Below, piece after piece: positions 1 through 6,006 of a stretch of DNA of 8,128 bases (the stretch's first letter is position 1; the number at the start of each line of letters is the position of its first letter). This DNA comes from Actinomycetes bacterium. GTDB lineage: Bacteria; Actinomycetota; Actinomycetes; Prado026. A program made the position numbers and the translations under genes. The stretch covers positions 1 through 8,128 of the forward strand of contig JALOLN010000086.1 of assembly GCA_025455945.1 (NCBI GenBank). Direction: 5' to 3'. Below the pieces are notes generated by a model. It saw nothing but the letters and a program-made list of their open reading frames with translations, was not told where the DNA came from and made no database searches.

Positions 1-498
1 GACCCGGCGCCGGTGCTGGGCTCGCTGGCGACGCTCGCGGCGATGCGCTCGTACATGCGCGGGCGCAACCTCGGCGGGCAGGGTGACCCGTCCATCCCCG
101 AGTCCGTCGGCCTGACCGCCGACGAGATGTATGCGCTGTACCGCCTGCTGGCGATCGCCAAGTACGAGGACCGCTACGTGATCCCGAAGGCCCACGCCGA
201 GGTCGGCCGGCAGCTCGAGGAGCTCGGCTGTGCGCTGGACTACGAGGGTGGCCCGGGGCAGTACGCCCAGCCCTCAGGCCCGTTCGGCGAGGCGTCGGGC
301 CGGCCAGTCCCGGTCGCAGTGGAGAACTTCCACGCGCTCAAGGCGCGGCAGACCGCCGAGGGGTTCGTCGACCCGGCGGACACGAGCGCGAAGGTGAACC
401 TGCTGAACTGGGACGGTCGCGGCGCCGTGCCGCTGGGCATGCCGGGCATCCGCCGGCTCGACGCGGACGCCGACCCCACCGAGGGAGGCCCGCGATGA
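1..498 (+). CDS. narH: Respiratory nitrate reductase beta subunit NarH, C-terminal part (5' end outside window)
   Basis: NarH is the iron-sulfur subunit that passes electrons from NarI haem to the molybdenum centre of NarG on the cytoplasmic face of the membrane. Only the last 165 codons are present, in frame from base 1, so the Fe-S cysteine clusters lie upstream of the window. The segment 'LYRLLAIAKYEDRYVIP' (about bases 136-186) matches the conserved NarH C-terminal region, as does the preceding 'LATLAAMRSYMRGRN' stretch. The stop TGA (496-498) overlaps the narJ ATG by 4 bases, giving the classical H-J-I order and implying translational coupling. NarG should lie upstream. No internal stop or frameshift is seen. 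The family call rests on the remembered motif plus the strong gene-order context. Confidence 0.95.
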   Translation, partial: DPAPVLGSLATLAAMRSYMRGRNLGGQGDPSIPESVGLTADEMYALYRLLAIAKYEDRYVIPKAHAEVGRQLEELGCALDYEGGPGQYAQPSGPFGEASGRPVPVAVENFHALKARQTAEGFVDPADTSAKVNLLNWDGRGAVPLGMPGIRRLDADADPTEGGPR

Positions 499-1229
499 GC
501 CCGCTGGGCCGGACCGCGACCCGCGAGGCCGCGGAGTTCCTCGGCATCCCGCTGCGGCTGCGGCGGCCCCGGTCGCCGGTCGAGTCGCTGCGCGCCCACG
601 GCCTGTCCGAGCGCGAGGTCGCAGCCACCCGGCTGGCCACCTCGTGGCTGCTCGCCTACCCCGACGAGGCACTGCTGGACCGGCTGGACGTCCTGGCCGC
701 CGCGGTGCTGGAGCTGCCGGCGCCCGCCAGCACGCCCCTGTCGGCGTTCCTGGCGCACCTGGACGGCACCCCGATGGGGAACGTGCAGCGCCACTACGTC
801 GAGGTCTTCGACATGAAGCGGCGGGCCTGCCCGTTCCTGACCTACTGGACGCACGGGGACACCCGCAACCGCGGGGTGGCCATCCTGCGGTTCAAGCAGG
901 CCTACGAGGAGGCCGGCTTCTCGATCGGCAGCGAGGAGCTGCCCGACCACCTCGCGGTCGTCCTGGAGTTCGCGGCGGTCGGCGAGCGGGTCACCGGTGA
1001 CGCGCTGCTGGCCGAGCACGCCGCCCCGATCGCGCTGCTGCGCGAGGCGCTGCACGACCTCGGGTCGGCCTACGCCCACGTCCTGGACGCGGTGGTGGCC
1101 ACGCTGCCGGAGGTCACGCCCGAGCTCCAGGCGCGCATGGCGCAGCTGGCCGCCGCCGGCCCGCCGGCCGAGCAGGTCGGCCTCGAGCCGTTCCCGACCG
1201 CCCCGACCCCGACGGGAGCCCGTCGATGA
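495..1229 (+). CDS. narJ: Nitrate reductase assembly chaperone NarJ (delta subunit)
   Basis: NarJ is a cytoplasmic chaperone, not part of the final enzyme. In the known systems it holds apo-NarGH until the molybdenum cofactor is inserted and the complex docks on NarI. The 244-residue product is close to the usual size (E. coli 236). The conserved core is at residues 101-141 ('YVEVFDMKRRACPFLTYWTH', then 'GDTRNRG' and 'FKQAYEEAGF') and 149-161 ('LPDHLAVVLEFAA'). The 'TSWLLAYPDEAL' stretch (49-60) corresponds to the start of E. coli NarJ, so this protein has an N-terminal extension of about 40 basic residues. The C-terminal 20 residues are Pro/Thr-rich. The ATG start is supported by GGGAGG at 483-488, six bases upstream, and by the 4-base overlap with narH. 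The stop overlaps narI by 4 bases. Confidence 0.96.
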   Translation: MSPLGRTATREAAEFLGIPLRLRRPRSPVESLRAHGLSEREVAATRLATSWLLAYPDEALLDRLDVLAAAVLELPAPASTPLSAFLAHLDGTPMGNVQRHYVEVFDMKRRACPFLTYWTHGDTRNRGVAILRFKQAYEEAGFSIGSEELPDHLAVVLEFAAVGERVTGDALLAEHAAPIALLREALHDLGSAYAHVLDAVVATLPEVTPELQARMAQLAAAGPPAEQVGLEPFPTAPTPTGARR

Positions 1230-1963
1230 GCACCGCCGACATCCTGCTGTGGGTGGCCCTGCCGTACGCGACGATCGCCACCTTCGTCGTGGGCACGATC
1301 TGGCGCTACCGCTACGACAAGTTCGGCTGGACCACCCGCTCCAGCCAGCTCTACGAGCGCCGGCTGATCCGCATCGCCAGCCCGCTGTTCCACATCGGCA
1401 TCCTCGCGGTGCTCGTCGGCCACGTCGTCGGGCTGGTGATCCCCGAGTCGTGGACCGAGGCGCTCGGCGTGTCCGAGTCGCTGTACCACGCGATGGCCGT
1501 CGCGCTCGGGCTCTTCGCTGGGGCGGCGACGCTGGTCGGGATCGTGCTGCTGATCTACCGGCGCCGCACCGTCGGGCCGGTGTTCGCCGCGACGACGAGG
1601 AACGACAAGACGATGTACGTGTTCCTCGGCGCGGCCATCGCGCTGGGCCTGCTGACGACCCTGGTCGGGGCCGGGGTGCTCGGCGAGGGGCACAACTACC
1701 GCGAGGACGTGTCGGTCTGGTTCCGCTCCATCCTGCTGTTCCAGCCCCAACCCGAGCTCATGGCCGAGGCGCCGCTGTCGTTCCGGGTGCACGCGGTGGC
1801 CGGCATGCTCGTCTTCGTCATCTGGCCGTTCACGCGGCTGGTGCATGCGTTCTCCGCGCCGCTGGGGTACCTCTTCCGGCCGTACGTGGTGTACCGCGAC
1901 CGCGGTCCGCACGATCCGGGCTCGCGGGCCGCGCGGCCGGGCTGGGAGCGGATCGGGCAGTAG
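1226..1963 (+). CDS. narI: Respiratory nitrate reductase gamma subunit NarI (membrane cytochrome b)
   Basis: NarI anchors NarGH to the inner face of the cytoplasmic membrane, oxidises menaquinol and carries two b haems. The 245-residue protein shows five hydrophobic segments (about residues 5-25, 50-73, 87-111, 131-151 and 187-207). The four expected haem ligands are visible: H56 and H66 in 'SPLFHIGILAVLVGH', and H189 and H207 in 'SFRVHA...TRLVH'. Their spacings (10 and 18) equal those of E. coli NarI (H56/H66, H187/H205). After the last helix comes a basic, Pro/Arg-rich cytoplasmic tail (about 214-245) that makes it slightly longer than E. coli NarI (225). The ATG start overlaps the narJ stop by 4 bases, with GGGAG at 1214-1218. 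All residues needed for a working subunit appear intact. Confidence 0.97.
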   Translation: MSTADILLWVALPYATIATFVVGTIWRYRYDKFGWTTRSSQLYERRLIRIASPLFHIGILAVLVGHVVGLVIPESWTEALGVSESLYHAMAVALGLFAGAATLVGIVLLIYRRRTVGPVFAATTRNDKTMYVFLGAAIALGLLTTLVGAGVLGEGHNYREDVSVWFRSILLFQPQPELMAEAPLSFRVHAVAGMLVFVIWPFTRLVHAFSAPLGYLFRPYVVYRDRGPHDPGSRAARPGWERIGQ

Positions 1964-1982
1964 CCCGAGCCCTCCGTCTGGG

Positions 1983-1998
1983 ATCCGCCGCGGCGGGT
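1983..1998. repeat. Inverted repeat ATCCGC-CGCG-GCGGGT after narI
   Basis: Six-base arms (1983-1988 and 1993-1998) flank a CGCG loop. The pairs are five Watson-Crick plus one G-U in RNA. It lies 19 bases after the narI stop and ends 11 bases before the GTG of the next gene. It could be a weak hairpin terminator for nar or an operator for the downstream gene. The same two arms recur at 7511-7526. The right arm merges into TAGGAC (1998-2003), a possible -10 box with six bases between it and the GTG. The pairing is seen in the sequence; the role is inferred. Confidence 0.35.
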
Positions 1999-2009
1999 AG
2001 GACCCCGGT

Positions 2010-2984
2010 GTGCTTCCCCGCTCCCCTCGGCTCGCTGCCGCCGGCATGGCCCTCGTGCTGTCCACCTCCTGTCTCGCCGTCCCGGCCCTGGCCGCCCCAC
2101 TGCAGCGGATCCTGAACACCGTCGACGACTTCTCCTGCGCGTTCCTGACCGAGGAGGGTCCGGCCGTGTACGTCTTCGGCCAGGCGAGCTCGTCGGGGTC
2201 GGGATCCGGGGCCTTCGTCGAGGGCGAGGACCTGTACGTCGAGGGCTGGGAGGGCAGCGCCGAGTTCGGGGAGGGCTCGCTCGCGGCGTCGGTCGACCTG
2301 GTGACGATGGAGGGCGAGCCGTACGGCACCGTGCGCGTGGAGGCCGTGACCACCCTCGGTCCCGCCACGGTCCTGCCGGTGGAGGAGCGCACCGGCAACA
2401 CCTGGACCCGGGGCACGATCACCGTGGCGGACTTCACGTTCACCGACGTCGTGATCACGGTCGACGGGCTCACGCCGGTCCTCGATGAGACGACGTGCTC
2501 GGGCCAGCGGACGGCCTTCGACGTGCGCAGCAACGACCCGGCGTCGCGTGTCTACCGCGATGCCGGGAGCCTGGCGAGCGACCCCTGCGTCCTCGAGGGG
2601 ATGGACGACGCCGAGCTCCGGTTGAGTGGTCGGCCGCGTGCCCCGTACCTCGAGGTGGTGCTCGGCGGCCAGGGCGACGATCCACGCAAGGCGGAGGGGG
2701 TCCTCGAGCGGTCCGGCGCCCGATGGGTGGCGTCGCTGCCCCTCGTCTCGCTCGTGTCGGGCGAGCAGGTCGACGTCCTGGACGTGACCACCACGCTGAG
2801 CCGGGCCGGGACGCCGACCAGGCAGCGCGAGGCCTCGGGCGGGTTCGCCGAGATGGCGTGGGTGGTGCCGTACGTCGCCGAGTTCCGGATCCGGACGTCG
2901 GAGGACCTGTGGTTGACCGCGGAGTGCCCGGTGGCCGAGGTGCGCACCCACACGACGATCGCTCCCCAGCTGGTGCGGGCCTGA
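2010..2984 (+). CDS. Secreted protein of unknown function with an apparent two-domain internal duplication
   Basis: I do not recognise the family. The 324-residue product starts with a signal peptide (MLPRSPR, hydrophobic core about 9-28, cleavage probably after ALA at 26-28). Cys21 is not in a good lipobox (S-T-S-C), so a soluble exported protein is more likely than a lipoprotein. The mature part has four cysteines (C43, C163, C193, C306), is acidic and is rich in alternating Val/Thr, which suggests beta structure. Two halves align: C43 to C163 (120 residues) and C193 to C306 (113), with 'VDLVTMEGEPYGTVRVEAVTT' region (95-115) resembling 'LPLVSLVSGEQVDVLDVTTT' (243-262). Each half could be closed by one disulfide. 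GTG at 2010 is chosen because it supplies the basic n-region; GGTAGGA (1996-2002) may act as ribosome binding site. It starts 46 bases after narI, so read-through from nar is possible. It converges with the hydrolase gene. Confidence 0.8.
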   Translation: MLPRSPRLAAAGMALVLSTSCLAVPALAAPLQRILNTVDDFSCAFLTEEGPAVYVFGQASSSGSGSGAFVEGEDLYVEGWEGSAEFGEGSLAASVDLVTMEGEPYGTVRVEAVTTLGPATVLPVEERTGNTWTRGTITVADFTFTDVVITVDGLTPVLDETTCSGQRTAFDVRSNDPASRVYRDAGSLASDPCVLEGMDDAELRLSGRPRAPYLEVVLGGQGDDPRKAEGVLERSGARWVASLPLVSLVSGEQVDVLDVTTTLSRAGTPTRQREASGGFAEMAWVVPYVAEFRIRTSEDLWLTAECPVAEVRTHTTIAPQLVRA

Positions 2985-2994
2985 CCGACCCGCA

Positions 2995-3012
2995 CGACGG
3001 CCGTCGCCGGCC
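2995..3012. terminator. Possible short terminator between convergent genes
   Basis: The 31-base gap between the two convergent stop codons contains a perfect 12-base palindrome, CGACGG/CCGTCG (2995-3006). It overlaps a 5-bp GC stem, GGCCG-TCGC-CGGCC (2999-3012). There is no T-tract on either strand. Position makes a two-way terminator plausible, but the stem is short and such palindromes arise easily in GC-rich DNA. Confidence 0.25.
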
Positions 3013-3015
3013 CCC

Positions 3016-4137
3016 TCACTCGAGGTGGCGCCCGAGGAAGGCGACCGTGCGGCGCATCGCGCGGTCGAGGGCGGCGTCGCTGAACGTGTGCCCCTCGCCG
3101 GCGTACCACCGCAGGGTGACCTCGACACCGGCGCGCTGCATCGCCCGGTAGCTGTGCCGGGCCCAGCGGGGCGGACAGGTGTCGTCCTGCCTGCCGTGGT
3201 GCATGAGCACCGGCTCGGTCACGCGGTCGAAGTGCTGGTCGGCCGAGATCCCCTCCCAGAACGCGGGGTTGCGCTCGGGGCTGCCCCACCGCTCGCGGAC
3301 GAAGTCCCAGTAGGGGGAGGGACCGGAGAACTGCGCGTAGTTGTCGGCCTCGTCGGAGGACACGGCGGCGAACACGATGCCGGCGTCGACCAGGCCCGGG
3401 GCCATCTCGAGCGCCCGGTAGACGACCGCACCGCCCATCGAGCGGCCCATGAGGGCGATCCGGTCGTCGTCGACGGGGACCTCGTCGGTCCTGCGCAGCG
3501 CGAGCACGGCGTTGAGCACGTCGACGGCGTAGCCCAGCCGCGCGGTGCGCTGCAGGGCGGGATCGTCGTCGGATGCGGCGTGGTTGCGGTAGTCGACGTG
3601 CAGCGCGATGTAGCCGGCGGATGCCAGGGACCGGCGTTCCCGTGGCATCCCCTGTCCCCGGACGTAGATCGCCGGGTCGATGTAGCCGTGCGCCAGCACC
3701 ACGGCCGGGAAGGGGCCTCGGCCGGTCGGCACGTTGATGACCCCGGAGATGCGCAGGTCCTGGCTGCGGTAGGAGACGTCGTAGGAGCGGTAGGCGCTGG
3801 TGCGCTCGCGCTCGGCGCCGAGGCGCAGGCCGCCGCCGGACAGCTCACGGTCGAACCAGCGCTCGAGGCGCACCGGTCCGCGGGTGGGTGGCGGGCCGGC
3901 CGGTGCCGGGTCCGGCGCCGCAGTGGTCGCGGCGTCGGTCGGGGTGTCGCTCGGGTCCGGTTCGGTCGGGGCTGCCGCGGTCGGGGGTACCGCGGTCGGG
4001 GGTGCGGCGGACGGGGCTGCTGGCGGCGGCGTCGGCTGCGCCTGCGGGGCGTCGCCGGTGCAGCCCGCGAGGAGCAGCACGACGGCCAGTGCCGCCGTGG
4101 CCGGTGGCCACGCCCGCGCACGGGAGCCGGACCGCAT
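3016..4137 (-). CDS. Alpha/beta hydrolase lipoprotein (prolyl-oligopeptidase / dienelactone-hydrolase-like)
   Basis: This is a membrane-anchored, outward-facing serine hydrolase; its substrate cannot be told from the sequence. Of 373 residues, 1-26 form a lipoprotein signal (basic start, hydrophobic core, lipobox LAGC with Cys26). Residues 31-88 are a disordered Pro/Ala/Thr/Asp-rich tether. The catalytic domain runs from about 90 to 373. An oxyanion-type HG is at 150-151 ('VLAHGYID'), the nucleophile elbow is GRSMGG with S233, the likely acid is D318 in 'HHGRQDDTCP', and the catalytic histidine is H350 in 'GEGHTF'. The S9-like features 'HG..D...P' and 'GEGH' favour an esterase or peptidase fold over a lipase. 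The ATG at 4137 is chosen because it starts exactly at the signal peptide; upstream in-frame starts add 54 residues that would bury the signal. It is divergent from the DUF1269-like gene. Confidence 0.88.
   Translation of the reverse strand: MRSGSRARAWPPATAALAVVLLLAGCTGDAPQAQPTPPPAAPSAAPPTAVPPTAAAPTEPDPSDTPTDAATTAAPDPAPAGPPPTRGPVRLERWFDRELSGGGLRLGAERERTSAYRSYDVSYRSQDLRISGVINVPTGRGPFPAVVLAHGYIDPAIYVRGQGMPRERRSLASAGYIALHVDYRNHAASDDDPALQRTARLGYAVDVLNAVLALRRTDEVPVDDDRIALMGRSMGGAVVYRALEMAPGLVDAGIVFAAVSSDEADNYAQFSGPSPYWDFVRERWGSPERNPAFWEGISADQHFDRVTEPVLMHHGRQDDTCPPRWARHSYRAMQRAGVEVTLRWYAGEGHTFSDAALDRAMRRTVAFLGRHLE
3960..4019 (-). repeat. Four degenerate 15-bp tandem repeats coding the lipoprotein tether
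   Basis: Four 15-base units (3960-3974, 3975-3989, 3990-4004, 4005-4019) share the core CGGTCGGGG or close variants. The two middle units differ only in the last base. On the coding (minus) strand they give pentapeptides PSAAP, PTAVP, PTAAA and PTEPD (residues 42-61). A 15-base unit keeps the reading frame, so slippage would change tether length without breaking the enzyme. Confidence 0.75.
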
Positions 4138-4283
4138 CCCACGTGTGTACCGCAGCGGCGGGAGGCCGGCATCCGGACGCTCGGGCAGCGTGCTCGATCC
4201 GCGGACGCCGTCACCCCGCGGGCCCCGGCACGGCCGACGGCGTACCGTGTCGGCGCCATGACCGACGAGAGGAAGGAACCCCT
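4138..4283. promoter_or_regulatory. Divergent intergenic region between hydrolase and DUF1269-like genes
   Basis: This 146-base gap must hold promoters for both outward genes. On the plus strand TACCGT (4243-4248) fits the loose actinobacterial TANNNT -10 pattern, but no convincing -35 lies 16-18 bases upstream. Toward the hydrolase no good -10 and no clear ribosome binding site precedes the ATG. Small palindromes CACGTG (4140-4145) and TCCGCGGA (4198-4205) are present and may be chance. GGAAGGA (4271-4277), six bases before the GTG at 4284, is a good ribosome binding site and fixes the start of the plus-strand gene. Confidence 0.4.
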
Positions 4284-4946
4284 GTGGCTGACGAGGCATC
4301 GACCGACCCCACGCCCGAGACGACCGAGACGCCCGTGAGCGAGCCGCCCGCGGCGGAGGCCCCCGTCCAGGACGCGGCAGGCGTCGACGTCGAGGCGATC
4401 GCCCTGACCGACGGCGCCTATGCGCTGTTCGTGGCCGACTTCGCGGACCTGGACGCCGCGTGGGAGGCCTACGAGGCGCTCAAGGAGGTGGAGCGCGACA
4501 CCCCCCTGGAGGTCGAGGGCGTGCTGGTCCTCAAGCGCGAGGCGTCCGGCGAGCTGGAGATCCAGAAGGTCACCGATCCGAGCACCCGCCGCGGGCTGGG
4601 GTGGGGCGTCGTCGGCGGCGTCGTGCTAGGCGTGCTGTTCCCGCCGTCGGTGCTCGGCAGCGCCCTCGTCGTGGGGGCCGCTGGGGCCGGGATCGGCAAG
4701 GTGCGCGAGGTGCACCACCGCAGGGAGCTGGCCGAGGAGCTGGCCGAGGCGATCGACCCGGGTCACTCCGGTCTCGTCGCCCTGGTCTCCGATCCCGCCG
4801 CGGTCAAGGTGCAGCAGGCGTTGGCCCGGGCCGACCGGATCGTGCAGAAGGCCGTCGACGAGGCGCTGATGGACGACATCCGCGCAGAGGCGAGGGCCGC
4901 CGAGGCCGGTGCTGCGGCGGACCCGGGGGGCGACGCGAAGGCCTGA
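4284..4946 (+). CDS. DUF1269-like membrane protein of unknown function
   Basis: The 220-residue protein has an acidic Pro/Thr/Glu-rich N-terminal tail (1-35). An alpha/beta part follows, 'YALFVADFADLDAAWEAYEALKEVE' in position 46-70, with 'VEGVLVLKREASGELEIQK' at 77-95. Next comes a glycine-rich hydrophobic hairpin (105-138: GWGVVGGVVLGVLFPP and GSALVVGAAGAGIGK), then 'ELAEAIDPGHSGLVALVSD' (152-170) and an Ala-rich helical C-terminus. This order (sensor-like fold, glycine-zipper membrane hairpin, 'PG.S.L..L..D') is that of the DUF1269 predicted membrane protein family, whose role is unknown. The family assignment is from memory of its pattern. The GTG at 4284 is chosen for the ribosome binding site at 4271-4277; no other in-frame start is better placed. 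It appears to be transcribed alone, since a hairpin terminator follows 17 bases after its stop. Confidence 0.8.
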   Translation: MADEASTDPTPETTETPVSEPPAAEAPVQDAAGVDVEAIALTDGAYALFVADFADLDAAWEAYEALKEVERDTPLEVEGVLVLKREASGELEIQKVTDPSTRRGLGWGVVGGVVLGVLFPPSVLGSALVVGAAGAGIGKVREVHHRRELAEELAEAIDPGHSGLVALVSDPAAVKVQQALARADRIVQKAVDEALMDDIRAEARAAEAGAAADPGGDAKA

Positions 4947-4963
4947 TCCCGCCTCCCCCGAGC

Positions 4964-5000
4964 AGCCGGGGCCCGGGCGCCTCCCGCCTGGGTCCCGGCT
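4964..5000 (+). terminator. Strong 16-bp GC hairpin terminator without a T-tract
   Basis: Bases 4964-4979 pair with 4985-5000 over 16 consecutive positions around a 5-base loop (CCTCC). Fourteen pairs are Watson-Crick and two are G-U (4971/4993 and 4975/4989). It starts 17 bases after the stop of the DUF1269-like gene. The two wobbles pair only in the plus-strand transcript (they would be A/C mismatches on the other strand), which supports action on that gene. No U-run follows; this is common for actinobacterial terminators. It also insulates the ABC operon promoter. Confidence 0.75.
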
Positions 5001-5033
5001 CTCGCTTGGTGTGACCGACGAACCCATGCTTCA

Positions 5034-5053
5034 ATGTGAGCACTCACTCACAT
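5034..5053. promoter_or_regulatory. Candidate TetR operator upstream of the ABC transporter operon
   Basis: The 20-base inverted repeat ATGTGAG-CACTCA-CTCACAT has perfect 7-base arms. A nested GTGAG-CA-CTCAC (5036-5047) is inside it. It is much more AT-rich than its surroundings and ends 14 bases before the ATG of the ABC ATPase, whose ribosome binding site is GGGAGG (5057-5062). A -10-like CAATGT (5032-5037) overlaps the left arm; a partial -35 (GTGACC, 5011-5016) is 15 bases further up, so the promoter itself is uncertain. Size, symmetry and position fit autoregulation by the TetR protein encoded at the end of the same operon. Confidence 0.7.
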
Positions 5054-5067
5054 AGCGGGAGGCGTGC

Positions 5068-6006
5068 ATGGGCGTCGTCGAGACCAGCGAGCTCACCAGG
5101 CGGTTCGGGTCGATCACGGCGGTCGACGGGCTGACGCTGGACCTCCCGGCCGGCGGGGTGATCGGCCTGGTGGGGCCGAACGGGTCCGGCAAGTCGACCC
5201 TGATCCGGATGCTGCTGGGCCTGATCCGACCCGGTGCCGGGAGCGCGCACGTGCTGGGCGCGTCGATCGCGCAGCCGGCGCGGTACGCCGCGCGGGTGGG
5301 CGCACTCGTGGAGAGGCCCGCGTTCGTGCCGGGGCTCTCGGCCCGGACGAACCTGCGTGCCCTCGCCCGGCTGCGGGGGCTGCCGGATGACCGGGTCGAC
5401 GAGGTGCTGGGGATCGTGGGACTGACGGGGCGCGAGCGCGAGCCGGTCAAGCGCTTCTCGCTCGGGATGCAGCAGCGGCTGGCTATCGCGGCCGCCCTGC
5501 TGCCCGACCCCGAGCTGCTCGTCCTCGACGAGCCCACCAACGGCCTGGACCCCGCCGGCATCGTGGAGATCCGCGCGCTGCTCATGGCCCTCGGACGCAG
5601 CGGCCGCACCGTCGTGGTCTCCTCGCACCTGCTCGCCGAGATCGAGGCCGCGTGCGACTGGATCGTGGTGCTCCGGTTCGGCGAGCTGGTCTTCTCGGGA
5701 CCCACCGAGGCGCTGCTGGCCCGTACGCGTGCCCACATCGACCTGCGCCCCGAGCATGCGACCGACCTCCCGGCGCTGCTGGCCGCCCTGCAGGCCGCCG
5801 GGTGGGCAGCAGCCCGGGAGGCGGACCTGATCCGCGTGGTCGCCACCGCCGACCGGGCCGCGGCGCTCAACCGGGCCGCCAGCGACTCCGGCGTCACGCT
5901 GGCCCATCTCGTGGTGGTGCAGGACAGCCTGGAGGACGTGTTCCTGGCGATGACCGGACGATCCGACGGTGAGCTGGCCGTCGCACGCGCAGGGGCGGTG
6001 GCGTGA
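5068..6006 (+). CDS. ABC transporter ATP-binding protein (BcrA/antibiotic-export type)
   Basis: This cytoplasmic ATPase should power the permease encoded next. It has 312 residues: a nucleotide-binding domain (about 4-215) and a C-terminal extension of about 95 residues, as in drug or bacteriocin exporters of the CcmA/BcrA class. Visible motifs are Walker A GPNGSGKST (36-44), signature SLGMQQR (131-137), Walker B LVLDEP (151-156, catalytic E155), D-loop GLDPAG (159-164) and the switch histidine H187 in 'VSSHLLAE'. In the Q-loop region the sequence is 'VGALVERPAFVPGLSARTNL' (77-96 region), where a Glu stands in place of the usual Gln, typical of the bacitracin/lantibiotic-immunity branch. Start: ATG with GGGAGG five bases upstream. 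The stop overlaps the permease start by 4 bases. Substrate unknown. Regulation is probably through the inverted repeat at 5034-5053. Confidence 0.93.
   Translation: MGVVETSELTRRFGSITAVDGLTLDLPAGGVIGLVGPNGSGKSTLIRMLLGLIRPGAGSAHVLGASIAQPARYAARVGALVERPAFVPGLSARTNLRALARLRGLPDDRVDEVLGIVGLTGREREPVKRFSLGMQQRLAIAAALLPDPELLVLDEPTNGLDPAGIVEIRALLMALGRSGRTVVVSSHLLAEIEAACDWIVVLRFGELVFSGPTEALLARTRAHIDLRPEHATDLPALLAALQAAGWAAAREADLIRVVATADRAAALNRAASDSGVTLAHLVVVQDSLEDVFLAMTGRSDGELAVARAGAVA

Noticed and set aside
2046..2074. ATG at 2046 as start of the secreted protein, and Cys21 as a lipidation site
   Set aside because: The later ATG loses the basic n-region of the signal peptide. Cys21 follows S-T-S, lacking the Leu expected at -3 of a lipobox, and the ALA site downstream suits signal peptidase I.
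1070..2533. Long minus-strand open frame (487 codons) across narJ, narI and the secreted-protein gene
   Set aside because: It is antisense to three well-supported genes, is Arg/Pro/Asp-rich with no family pattern, and has no ribosome binding site. It is a typical high-GC shadow frame.
4138..4299. A 54-codon N-terminal extension of the hydrolase from an upstream in-frame start at 4299
   Set aside because: It would place the lipoprotein signal peptide inside the protein, and the added residues look non-coding.
3025..4338. Long plus-strand open frame (437 codons) opposite the hydrolase
   Set aside because: The opposite strand carries a lipobox, a nucleophile elbow and a catalytic His in the right order; this frame gives low-complexity Gly/Val/Arg sequence.
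4258..4338. A 26-codon ATG frame (MTDERKEPLWL...) overlapping the start of the DUF1269-like gene, ten bases after a TACCGT box
   Set aside because: It could be a leaderless upstream peptide, but its second half is Pro/Arg low complexity dictated by the real gene's frame, and the promoter is weak. Chance is more likely.
4947..5067. Riboswitch or small RNA before the ABC operon
   Set aside because: The only stable structure is the terminator hairpin; the rest is explained by operator and ribosome binding site.
5044..5907. Minus-strand open frame (287 codons) over the ABC ATPase, and a second in another frame at 5031-5897
   Set aside because: Both are shadows of a gene with all ATPase motifs; their sequence is Arg/Gly/Ser-rich without domains.
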